Assembly: GCA_025359885.1 (NCBI GenBank)
Contig: JANYDG010000050.1
Span: 1 to 64,000, forward strand
DNA: 64,000 bases
Reading direction: 5' to 3'
Origin: Acidobacteriota bacterium
GTDB taxonomy: Bacteria; Acidobacteriota; Terriglobia; Terriglobales; Acidobacteriaceae
Shown here: piece after piece, positions 25,632 through 33,163 of the stretch
How the letters are laid out: every line of letters begins with the position of its first letter
How positions within the stretch are numbered: the stretch's first letter is position 1
Translations under genes and position numbers: made by a program
The notes under the pieces: generated by a model
Databases searched by the model: none
Told to the model about the DNA's origin: nothing
The model's input: the letters and a program-made list of their open reading frames with translations, nothing else

Positions 25632-26030
25632 TCAGCACTTGATGAGACCGGCCAGATACGGCCCCGGCGAAACCACCCGAACCTCGCCCCGCGCGCCCTC
25701 GGGAAAATGTTTCAAATTCCCAGTCACCAGCCACGCTCCCGAGGCCTGCGCCAAGGCAAGAATTGGTGCGTCCTTAGGGTTCGGGCATGCAAGCGGCCAC
25801 AGCTCAGGCTCAGCCAGCTTTAAACTCACCTCAATCACAAAATCCAACCAAAGCGGGGGAAATCCATTCCGGGCAAACTTCGATCTGCGCACAACCTCTG
25901 AATATCCCGCCACAACGCTGGGGCTCGTCACCAACTGTACCTGCCCCTCCAGAACCCAATCCATCGGAGTCGCGGCAGGGGCGCCCTCAGAGTTGATCCC
26001 TGCCGAAACCAGCACGTTGGTGTCCAGCAC
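25632..26030 (-). CDS. PIN-domain toxin (VapC-like)
   Basis: A 132-residue PIN protein from a GTG at 26030 (VLDTNVLVSAG). The acidic residues expected for an RNase site are present: Asp in LDTNV, Glu in AGYSEVVRR, and DAPILALAQASGAWLVTGNLKHF with the last Asp/Asn pair (in this subfamily the final acid is often in T(G/D)N). VapC-type toxins cut tRNA or rRNA until an antitoxin blocks them. The first 103 bp overlap the upstream antitoxin frame. It ends 3 bp from the convergent lpdA stop. Confidence 0.8.
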   Translation of the reverse strand: MLDTNVLVSAGINSEGAPAATPMDWVLEGQVQLVTSPSVVAGYSEVVRRSKFARNGFPPLWLDFVIEVSLKLAEPELWPLACPNPKDAPILALAQASGAWLVTGNLKHFPEGARGEVRVVSPGPYLAGLIKC

Positions 26031-26329
26031 GACCAGCCTGATCCCGGATTCTCTACAGAATCAGCCGTCCGTACCTCAGCAATTTCCGCTTCGATCTCCT
26101 CATCGCTCAGCGCACCAACCGCCCGGGCAATCCGCCACCCCTGCCTCAGGCTCGCCCTGGCCATCACCAGCCGCAGCTCCCGGTCTTCCTGAATCACGTC
26201 GCCCATCACAGGTACGAGAAAGTAGGCAGACCCATTCTGCCCCACCAGCAGCGTCGTCTCGCCCGCCGGAACCTCCCCCAGAGCCTTCGTTCCCCGTGTC
26301 CTGAACTCCCTGAGCGAAACATGACGCAT
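25928..26329 (-). CDS. Phd/YefM-like antitoxin with unusual overlapping C-terminus
   Basis: A 133-residue frame behind GAGGTG. The first 45 residues (MRHVSLREFRTRGTKALGEV, then GETTLLVGQNGSAYFLVPVM) have the DNA-binding/dimer pattern of Phd/YefM antitoxins, followed by a helical stretch with SDEEIEAEIAEVR, the usual toxin-binding region. Antitoxins of this type normally stop near the toxin start. Here the frame runs on for about 103 bp inside the toxin gene in a different frame, giving a Trp/Arg-rich tail. Either the overlap is real or a single-base change has removed an earlier stop. The tail is probably not functional sequence. Confidence 0.72.
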   Translation of the reverse strand: MRHVSLREFRTRGTKALGEVPAGETTLLVGQNGSAYFLVPVMGDVIQEDRELRLVMARASLRQGWRIARAVGALSDEEIEAEIAEVRTADSVENPGSGWSCWTPTCWFRQGSTLRAPLPRLRWIGFWRGRYSW

Positions 26330-26382
26330 ATTGCACCTCTAATCGCACTGTAGCCAAAACGGCTACACCACGCATCCGGCCC

Positions 26383-27375
26383 CTACTTCGGCTTGACGAC
26401 CACCGGCGGCGTCACCGGCCCGTTCGTGTCGCTTTCAGGTGTGTTCGAAATCTCTTTCCCGTCATAAATAATCTTCGTCTCTGAGCCAAACTGCTTGTAA
26501 TCCGTGTACTTCACCGTCTGCCGCAGGTGCACATCCTGCGACAGATTCCCGATACCCCCCGGAAAATGAAGCACCCCATCTCCCTTCGTATACGTCGGGA
26601 ACCAGTTTGCTCCATCAATCTGCTCGCGGTACGTCGTAAACGGAAGCGACAAATCCTCGTGTCCCCTGCGCAAGTCGTCCGGAACATTCTTCCCGCTCGT
26701 CACCACAATCTCAAACTCCTCTGCGTCTACCCATATCTTCCCCTGAAAGTAGCGCTTGTTCTTTTCAATCACCTTGGGCGCCACCTCAAATACAAAGCAT
26801 GGCACCTGGTCTACCGTCTGTTTGCCCACATACTTCAGGTCGTATTGGCTGACGTCCTCCTTGGTCAGCACAAAGGGCAGCCGCTCCTGGATGTCCTGGA
26901 AATCCGCCGGGCTCATCGAGATCCGCTCCAGCGTATTGGCCGGGGCATGCACCACCTTCTCCTGCCGCTTGCCTTTCGGGTCAAAGGTCACATCGTCGAT
27001 CTGGAAATACTCCCCATCCACCTTGTTGTCATCGTCCACCGTCTGCACCCTTACCGTGCGCCGATAGGTGTAGTGGTTCATTGCCTCGCGGAAAGTACTC
27101 TCCTTCTCGGTAAACCGGCGAACTATCTCCTCTGCTGCCACCGGCGGCTCTGCAATATCCATCGGTCCATAGCCTGAATCCAGCGGCATTGGCGTGTACG
27201 AAACCGTCGGCTTCTCATCCTTCTTCTTCTGCTCTTTGGCCAGCCCCAGCGGCGCGAGCGCCACCCCCACCATGACTAAAGTCAGCACTCCACCCAAAAT
27301 CCGATTCACGCCCACGAGTAACCCCCACCCCTGCCAGTAGTCTTCAACCAAAGTCGCCAGTCTGCTCAACACCAT
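26383..27375 (-). CDS. exported protein of unknown function, LolA-like pattern
   Basis: A 330-residue protein with a long basic N-terminus and a hydrophobic segment (about residues 23-44, VNRILGGVLTLVMVGVALAP) that should act as a signal or anchor, then a Lys-rich spacer and a beta-rich body. The body has features reminiscent of LolA/outer-membrane lipoprotein-sorting folds: EEIVRRFTEKESTFREAMNHYTYRR, CFVFEVAPK, YFQGKIWVDAEEFEIV, FPTYTKGDG and HLRQTVKYTDYKQFGSETKI. This is a pattern-level guess. I know no assigned function. It stands alone, upstream of the antitoxin gene on the same strand. Confidence 0.6.
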   Translation of the reverse strand: MVLSRLATLVEDYWQGWGLLVGVNRILGGVLTLVMVGVALAPLGLAKEQKKKDEKPTVSYTPMPLDSGYGPMDIAEPPVAAEEIVRRFTEKESTFREAMNHYTYRRTVRVQTVDDDNKVDGEYFQIDDVTFDPKGKRQEKVVHAPANTLERISMSPADFQDIQERLPFVLTKEDVSQYDLKYVGKQTVDQVPCFVFEVAPKVIEKNKRYFQGKIWVDAEEFEIVVTSGKNVPDDLRRGHEDLSLPFTTYREQIDGANWFPTYTKGDGVLHFPGGIGNLSQDVHLRQTVKYTDYKQFGSETKIIYDGKEISNTPESDTNGPVTPPVVVKPK

Positions 27376-27675
27376 TTCTCAGTACCACTTTAGACGCATA
27401 GGCTTACAACCCGTTAAGCAGGATGATAGTCCAAGGGTTGATTGACTGGCTTCGATATTCATCGGGCCAAGAGAAGCCACCTTTTTCCTGCTGACCGTAG
27501 ACGAACCAGCAAGCTCCGTGGTTTCCTTGGCACACATGGAGATTCCCCGCAGGCAATCTCTCAAACTTCACTTTGCCTTGATGAAGCCAGCCTTAACCGA
27601 AGTTCGCGCACGAATGGGTCGCCTTAATCGCCCTAGCCAGCCAAAACCAGCCAAAGGAGTCTGCGCTCAGCCGCC
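27376..27675. other. gene-free stretch between divergent genes
   Basis: No supported gene. It should hold the promoters of the minus-strand exported protein and the plus-strand sensor-like gene. GGAG at about 27657 lies 16 bp before the ATG at 27676, a rather long spacing. No repeat seen. Confidence 0.45.
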
Positions 27676-29838
27676 ATGACGAGTGACTTTCAGACATCGG
27701 CCGCACTCCTTATCGCCGCTCTCATGCTGGCTTTCGCCTATCTGCATGCGCGCTTCCGCAGTGTCCGTACCCTCCTCTGGATTCTCGCCCTGGCTTGTGC
27801 TGAACTGCAAGCCGTGCTCGTCTCAATCGCCGACAAGGCAGCTCTTGCCGAGCACAGCACTGCACTGCTCTGGCTCAATACCGTCGGCGAATCGGCCCTC
27901 ATGCTCGGCTCCACCCTCTTTCTCGCTTCTCTCTCGCCGCTCAGCTTTCGCCTCGGTCGCTTCAGGATTCTCTTTGCTGTTCCCTACGTCATCCCCCTGG
28001 TGACTTACTCCGTACTGTATTACGGCATCAATCCCTACCTCACCGGCAGCACTCATGCGGGCCATGCCGCTACCTCAACCTGGCTTTGGGTCTACGCAGC
28101 TCTCGCCCTCTGGGCCGCAGGCGTTGCCTTCGTCTGGAGCCTCCAGAAAGGTGCAATACCCATCTGGATCGCAACCCTCCTGGTCGGCCTCGGCGGTGCA
28201 TTTTGCCTCCCAGCCCTGCTCCACGGCGACGCCTACTGGCCTATCCTCGTCGTTCAATCAGGCAACATGGCGATGACCGCCCTGCTCATTGTCTACAACT
28301 ATCGGCGGCTCTCGCCGGGTGTCGTGCTCACGACCGCAGGCTTCGTCGCATGGGCCCTGCCCCCCTTCCTGCTGCTCCCCTCCAATCATCTCAACTCGTT
28401 CGTCGCCCTCACAGATATCATCCTCGTCCGTGGTGTCATTCTCGGCCAGGTCCTGGTCGCCGTCGGCCTCATCCTCCTCGTCCTTGAAGACGAAATCGAA
28501 AAAAATCAGTCAGCCCGTCACCGCGAACGCCGGGTCCGCCTCGAACTCGAGGCCTATGGCCGCCAGGCTCTCACCGCCCGTAGTCTGGAAGAGTTCGACC
28601 GTGGCACCACCCAGCTCTGCGCCATGATTGCAGAGCACAGTCGCTTCGCCGCCGTCGCCATCCTCGTCCCATCAGCAAATGCCAACTTCACCATCGCAGG
28701 CTATGCCGGCATGGATGGCGCAACCGCTGGAGCCCTCGATGCTCTCGCCCGGCGCCTGCCGCCATCCAGCTTCGCCTCCAGTGCTCAACCCCTGGTCACG
28801 GGCAGCGGCCAAACCAACGGCCAAACCAGTGACCAATCCAATGACTTATCCAATGACCAGATCAGCGACCAGGCCGGCGAACAAGAAACTGACCCGACTC
28901 GCCCAGGTCCCATCGGCCGTAATCTCAACCTCGACTTCACCCCCTGGCTCACCCCCGGCGACGATCTCGAACGCATTCACCTCACCCGCATCGGTGCCGT
29001 TCCCCTGCTTGGCCCGGAAAATACCATCGAAGGCGCCCTGCTGCTCACTGACGCCCGCGTTCCCCTTGAAACCCTCCACGCCGACGACCTCCTCCCCCTC
29101 GAAATCCTCGCCGGACGCCTCCAGGCCGCACGCGCCCAGGCCATGATGCTCGGAAAACTCATCCAGTCGGAGCGATTCGCAGGCGTCGGCCAAATGGCCG
29201 CAAACACCGCCCAGCAGTTGAACAATCCCCTCACCGTCATCCTCGGCTATGCCGCACTCCTGCTCGAATCAAAGCTCTCCCTGGAAGACCGACCCTGCGC
29301 CGACGCCATCTCCCTCGAAGCCCGACGCATGAAAACCATCCTCGGCCGCCTCTCCCAGTTCTCCCAGGTCAACACCGAGCGATTCAACTCCTTTTCGGTC
29401 CCCGACCTCATCGCAGACATTGAACAGTTGCTGCGCCCTGACTTTCTTCGTCACTCCATTGAATTCCGCCTGACCATCGCTCCCTCTCTCGCACCGGTCT
29501 TCGGAAATGCCAACCAGATACGGCAAGCCCTCCTCCATGTCATGCAATGGGCCGTTGAAAAACTCCAGCGTGTCAGCCCCAACCAGGAGAAAGCCATCCA
29601 GGTCGAAGTCACCGCTTCAGATGCGCGGGTCCAGGTCCTCATCAGACACTCCGGGCCGTCAATCCTCCATCCAGAACAGCTTTTCGACTCCCTCTCTTCA
29701 GGATTCTCCAGCAAAGACCCCTCCAGCCTGGGCCTTGGCCTCTGCGCCGCAATCATTCGGGAACATCGTGGAAACATCGCCGCCACCAACACCAAACCCA
29801 CCGGAACCGCAATCCTTATCGACCTCCCCACCACTTAG
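27676..29838 (+). CDS. membrane sensor histidine-kinase-like protein lacking the phospho-acceptor His
   Basis: A 720-residue protein: about eight membrane segments in residues 8-275, a GAF-like region (about 290-480), a dimerisation/phospho-acceptor helix at 500-560 and an ATPase-like domain to the end. At the H-box, where kinases have AHExxNPL, the sequence is A512-Q-Q-L-N-N-P-L519, so His is Gln513. The N-box (QALLHVMQWAVEKL) lacks both usual Asn, and the DTGxG box reads RHSGPS. Only the G2 box (SLGLGLCAAI) is intact. It therefore looks like a pseudokinase or signal-binding scaffold. A Gln/Asn/Asp-rich linker is built from 12-bp repeats at 28802-28886. Confidence 0.8.
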   Translation: MTSDFQTSAALLIAALMLAFAYLHARFRSVRTLLWILALACAELQAVLVSIADKAALAEHSTALLWLNTVGESALMLGSTLFLASLSPLSFRLGRFRILFAVPYVIPLVTYSVLYYGINPYLTGSTHAGHAATSTWLWVYAALALWAAGVAFVWSLQKGAIPIWIATLLVGLGGAFCLPALLHGDAYWPILVVQSGNMAMTALLIVYNYRRLSPGVVLTTAGFVAWALPPFLLLPSNHLNSFVALTDIILVRGVILGQVLVAVGLILLVLEDEIEKNQSARHRERRVRLELEAYGRQALTARSLEEFDRGTTQLCAMIAEHSRFAAVAILVPSANANFTIAGYAGMDGATAGALDALARRLPPSSFASSAQPLVTGSGQTNGQTSDQSNDLSNDQISDQAGEQETDPTRPGPIGRNLNLDFTPWLTPGDDLERIHLTRIGAVPLLGPENTIEGALLLTDARVPLETLHADDLLPLEILAGRLQAARAQAMMLGKLIQSERFAGVGQMAANTAQQLNNPLTVILGYAALLLESKLSLEDRPCADAISLEARRMKTILGRLSQFSQVNTERFNSFSVPDLIADIEQLLRPDFLRHSIEFRLTIAPSLAPVFGNANQIRQALLHVMQWAVEKLQRVSPNQEKAIQVEVTASDARVQVLIRHSGPSILHPEQLFDSLSSGFSSKDPSSLGLGLCAAIIREHRGNIAATNTKPTGTAILIDLPTT
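28802..28886 (+). repeat. 12-bp degenerate tandem repeat in the sensor-like gene
   Basis: About seven 12-bp units of the type GGCCAAACCAAC / GACCAATCCAAT encode a GQTN/DQSN-like hydrophilic linker between the GAF-like region and the dimerisation helix. Confidence 0.75.
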
Positions 29839-30160
29839 CCCCCGCTTTTTGTTGAATCCTCTTCCCTGATCCCAACCTGCCAGGTACCCCACTCTTTCCG
29901 CGCTCTTGCGGAAAGGTGGGAATCACAAATACTCACCTATCACCGCCGTTTGCCCTTCTGTCGTTGCCTTTGCTTTTCTGCCTGCCTGTCATTCCTGGAT
30001 GGAGTCTGCTGTTCCTCACGCCTTTCCTTACCCTCCGGCGCCGGCCAGCGCAGTCTGTCAGGAAACGCAGCAGCAGGCGCGACCCACCTCGCTCAAGCGG
30101 TACACTGCTCTTGAACGCGCAGCCCACTCCAGCGGCGCTGCCAAATTCGAGGACCCAACC
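29839..30160. repeat. gene-free stretch with dispersed repeats upstream of the S9 peptidase
   Basis: Holds a hairpin element CCCCACTCTTTCCGC / GCGGAAAGGTGGG at 29888-29919, a variant of the GGGTGCCCC family, and the GTCGTTGCCTTTGCTTTT head (29952-29969) also found near rsmD, followed by GTCATTCCTGGATGG. The peptidase promoter must lie in the rest. No gene seen, although the peptidase frame is open through it. Confidence 0.55.
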
Positions 30161-32554
30161 ATGCGGACTCTCAATATCCTCCTTGCAGCTCTATTTCTCC
30201 TCATTCCTCCGAGCCTGCCCGCCGCCGCCCAGGCCAGGCGTCCCATGACTTTTCAGGACATGATGCAGATGCGCCGACTCGGCTCGACCGATGTCTCCCC
30301 AGACGGCAAATGGCTCCTCTACTCCGTCACCGACGTCGATTTGGCAAAGAACACCAAAACCGCAACTCTTTGGATTCAGCCCATCGCAGGTGGTGAGCCG
30401 AAACGCGTCGAAGGCACCGAGCCGGGCGACGGCAGCGCCCGCTTCTCCCACGACGGCAAGCAGCTCCTCTTTCTCTCCAGCCGCACCGGAAGTCAGCAAA
30501 TCTACATCGCCAACTTCAATTCGGCCACCGGTATGGCAGGGGCTGCCACTTGCGTCACAGCGATTGCGCAGCGCAGCGCAAATATTGCACAACGCGACGC
30601 GGCCATTGCACAAAGCGCTGCACCGATTGCAATCCGAGTGCCCGATGCCGACAACGCCCTCTGGTCCCCGGACGGCAAAACCATCGTCTTCACCGCCCAG
30701 GTCTATCCCGATTGCCCAGCTATCTCCCCCGCCCATCCTGACGCAGGGCAGTGCACTTTAGACCGTGACTCAACCCAAGCCAATAGCAAAGTCAAAGCAC
30801 GCATCTTTGACCACCTGCTCTATAAACACTGGAACGCCTTCACCGGCGACAAGCGCAGCCACTTGTTTGAGTTAGTAGTAGATACCGGCTCCATCCGCGA
30901 CCTCACGCCCAATGATATCCACGATCTTCCACCCTTTTCGCTCGGCGGCGACGGCGGCTTTGCCTTCTCGCCTGATTCCAAAGAGTTAGCCTTCACCGAA
31001 AATCTCGACGAAGAACAAGCCATCAGCACCAACGCCGACATCTTCACTTTGGATATAACTAACCCGGCTGCTAAGCCAGTCAAAGTAAGCACCAGCCCCG
31101 GCGGCGACTTCAGCCCAGCCTACTCGCCAGACGGCAAGTATCTGGCTTGGCGCAGCCAGGCCCGAGCCGGCTACGAAAGCGATAAGTTCCGGTTAGCGCT
31201 GTACGACCGAAGGAATCGTACTTTGGACTATCCTCTGAGTTCCGCCGTAGTCTTCGAGCCCGGTCCAAAACCAGCCAAGTTTGAACGATGGGTTGACGAA
31301 TTCTCTTGGCGAGATGACTCGGAACTTATCTACTTCACGTCTGGCTTAGAAGGCGAAGCACCAATTCAGAGCATTTCACTAGATCCGATCCCGAGTGACG
31401 CGGAATCGGCTTTACAGCGGGATGCTTCTGAGCTACGGCTGGCTAAAGTTCCTGATGGAGCTCACCTCCCTATTCACATTCACAGGCAGCTGAGCCAATA
31501 CAGCAAGATTCGTGGCGAGTGGGCCGGAATTAGCGGCGTAATGGTGAACGGGAGATTCCGGCTCCTCGGCACTCTCATGCGCACAGATATGCCAAGCGAG
31601 GTTGTCCTCGGCGATCCGCTGGAAATGGACGACTCTTCGCGCACCATGATCGTGTCCCTCGATAATTCCGCACCTACGAAGGACCTTACTCAGGCCGAAT
31701 ACCAACCAGTTCTCGTAACTCACTTAAACGACAGTCTCCTATCTCAGCTTGATCTTCCAAAGATGGAATCCTTCTGGTTCCCAGCCGCAGATGGCACCAA
31801 AGTCCAGGGCTTCCTGATCCGCCCGCCCGGCTTTGACCCCGCGAAGAAATACCCCGTAAAATTCCTCATCCACGGCGGCCCGCAGGGCGCGTGGGGCGAC
31901 TCCTGGAGTTACCGTTGGAATGCCGAGTTACTCGCCGCCAACGGCTACGTCGTCATCATGATCAACCCCCGCGGCAGCACAGGCTACGGCCAGGCCTTTG
32001 TCGACGGAGTCAACCACGACTGGGGCGGCAAGCCCTTCACTGACCTCATGCTCGGTCTCGACTACGCCGAAAAGACTTATCCCTTCATCGACAAAAATCG
32101 TGAGTGCGCCCTCGGCGCAAGCTACGGCGGCTACATGGCCAACTGGATTCTCGGCCACACCAACCGCTTCAAATGCATCGTCACCCACGACGGCATGTTC
32201 AATCCAGAATCCGCTTACGGCTCGACCGAAGAGTTATGGTTCAACGAGTGGGAATTCGCAGGCAAGCCCTGGGATTACTATGGCAAGCCGGACAGTGAAA
32301 ATCCCTACCGCAAATGGTCTCCCGCGCTGTCAGCAAAGAACTTCAAGACGCCCACGTTAGTCATCCACAGCCAGCTTGACTACCGCCTCGATGTTTCCGA
32401 GGGCTACCAGTTATTCACAACCTTGCAGCGCCTCAAAGTCCCCAGCAAAATGCTCTACTTTCCCGATGAAGGCCACTGGATCCTCAAACCGCAAAACTCC
32501 GAACTCTGGTACAAGACAGTAAACGCCTGGGTCGACCAATGGATAGGTAAGTAA
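30161..32554 (+). CDS. exported S9-family peptidase (prolyl oligopeptidase/dipeptidyl aminopeptidase type)
   Basis: A 797-residue protein with a signal peptide (MRTLNILLAALFLLIPPSLP, cut near AAAQA); the start at 30161 rests on this. An N-terminal beta-propeller (VSPDGKWLLYSV, FSHDGKQLLFLSSR, WSPDGKTIVFTA, YSPDGKYLAWRSQ) precedes an alpha/beta hydrolase domain with the nucleophile Ser654 in GASYGGYMANW, an Asp in HSQLDYRLDVSEG and His in DEGHWIL. It would cut oligopeptides in the periplasm. Residues 135-155 are three 7-residue tandem repeats. A stretch at about 30.88-31.78 kb uses noticeably more A/T-ending codons, including TTA. recX follows 3 bp after the stop. Confidence 0.9.
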   Translation: MRTLNILLAALFLLIPPSLPAAAQARRPMTFQDMMQMRRLGSTDVSPDGKWLLYSVTDVDLAKNTKTATLWIQPIAGGEPKRVEGTEPGDGSARFSHDGKQLLFLSSRTGSQQIYIANFNSATGMAGAATCVTAIAQRSANIAQRDAAIAQSAAPIAIRVPDADNALWSPDGKTIVFTAQVYPDCPAISPAHPDAGQCTLDRDSTQANSKVKARIFDHLLYKHWNAFTGDKRSHLFELVVDTGSIRDLTPNDIHDLPPFSLGGDGGFAFSPDSKELAFTENLDEEQAISTNADIFTLDITNPAAKPVKVSTSPGGDFSPAYSPDGKYLAWRSQARAGYESDKFRLALYDRRNRTLDYPLSSAVVFEPGPKPAKFERWVDEFSWRDDSELIYFTSGLEGEAPIQSISLDPIPSDAESALQRDASELRLAKVPDGAHLPIHIHRQLSQYSKIRGEWAGISGVMVNGRFRLLGTLMRTDMPSEVVLGDPLEMDDSSRTMIVSLDNSAPTKDLTQAEYQPVLVTHLNDSLLSQLDLPKMESFWFPAADGTKVQGFLIRPPGFDPAKKYPVKFLIHGGPQGAWGDSWSYRWNAELLAANGYVVIMINPRGSTGYGQAFVDGVNHDWGGKPFTDLMLGLDYAEKTYPFIDKNRECALGASYGGYMANWILGHTNRFKCIVTHDGMFNPESAYGSTEELWFNEWEFAGKPWDYYGKPDSENPYRKWSPALSAKNFKTPTLVIHSQLDYRLDVSEGYQLFTTLQRLKVPSKMLYFPDEGHWILKPQNSELWYKTVNAWVDQWIGK
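30563..30632 (+). repeat. 21-bp tandem repeat inside the S9 peptidase gene
   Basis: Units begin at 30563, 30584 and 30605, with a partial one at 30626, each starting ATTGCRCA or ATTGCA. They encode IAQRSAN, IAQRDAA, IAQSAAP and IAIR. The period is a multiple of three, so copy-number change would keep the frame. The repeat lies in a propeller loop. Confidence 0.85.
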
Positions 32555-32557
32555 GTC

Positions 32558-33115
32558 ATGCCCTTCGGCCGCCCCAAAAAACCGGCAGACCCACTTGACG
32601 AACCAGCTCTCTACGACTACGCCGTCAAGTCGCTCGGCCGCCGCATGCGCTCCGTCGCCGACCTGCGCCGACTTATGCAGGCCAAGGTCGAGCGAGGCGA
32701 AACCGGCGAGGCAAAGATAGCCGCGGTCATAACTCGTCTCAAAGAATACGGCTTTGTCGACGACACCGCCTTCGCCGAAAACTACACCCAGTTGCGCCAG
32801 CAGAATGAAAAATTCGGCGCGCGCCGCGTCAGCCAGGAACTAAGCCGCAAAGGCATAGCCCGGCAAACCATCACCGACACGATCGAAACCAAGTACGCCG
32901 AGGTCAGCGAAGAAGACCTCGCCCGCCAGCATCTCGACCGCAAGCGCATCCGCAAACCACAGAACGAAAAGGAAACCGCCAGAGTCATGCGCCGCCTCGT
33001 AACCGCTGGCTTCTCCGTCGGAGTTATCTACAAAATCCTCCGCCAATGGCAAGTCCCCGACGAAGCCCTCTCTGCCCTGGACAATCTGGATGAAGAACCC
33101 CTAAGCGATGAATAA
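32558..33115 (+). CDS. recX: RecX regulatory protein
   Basis: A 185-residue protein with the three-helix repeats of RecX: ALYDYAVKSLGRRMRSVADL (17-36), RLKEYGFVDDTAFAENYTQL and FGARRVSQELSRKGIARQTI. RecX caps and disassembles RecA filaments. It starts 3 bp after the peptidase stop and ends about 50 bp before alaS. A recX-alaS order is common across bacteria, often with recA upstream; here recA is replaced by the S9 peptidase. The Lys/Arg-rich N-terminus and acidic C-terminus (NLDEEPLSDE) are ordinary for the family. Confidence 0.9.
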   Translation: MPFGRPKKPADPLDEPALYDYAVKSLGRRMRSVADLRRLMQAKVERGETGEAKIAAVITRLKEYGFVDDTAFAENYTQLRQQNEKFGARRVSQELSRKGIARQTITDTIETKYAEVSEEDLARQHLDRKRIRKPQNEKETARVMRRLVTAGFSVGVIYKILRQWQVPDEALSALDNLDEEPLSDE

Positions 33116-33163
33116 GCGCTCCAGATGCGCCTCAAGCGGCTCGCCAATTACACTGGTTTAGCC

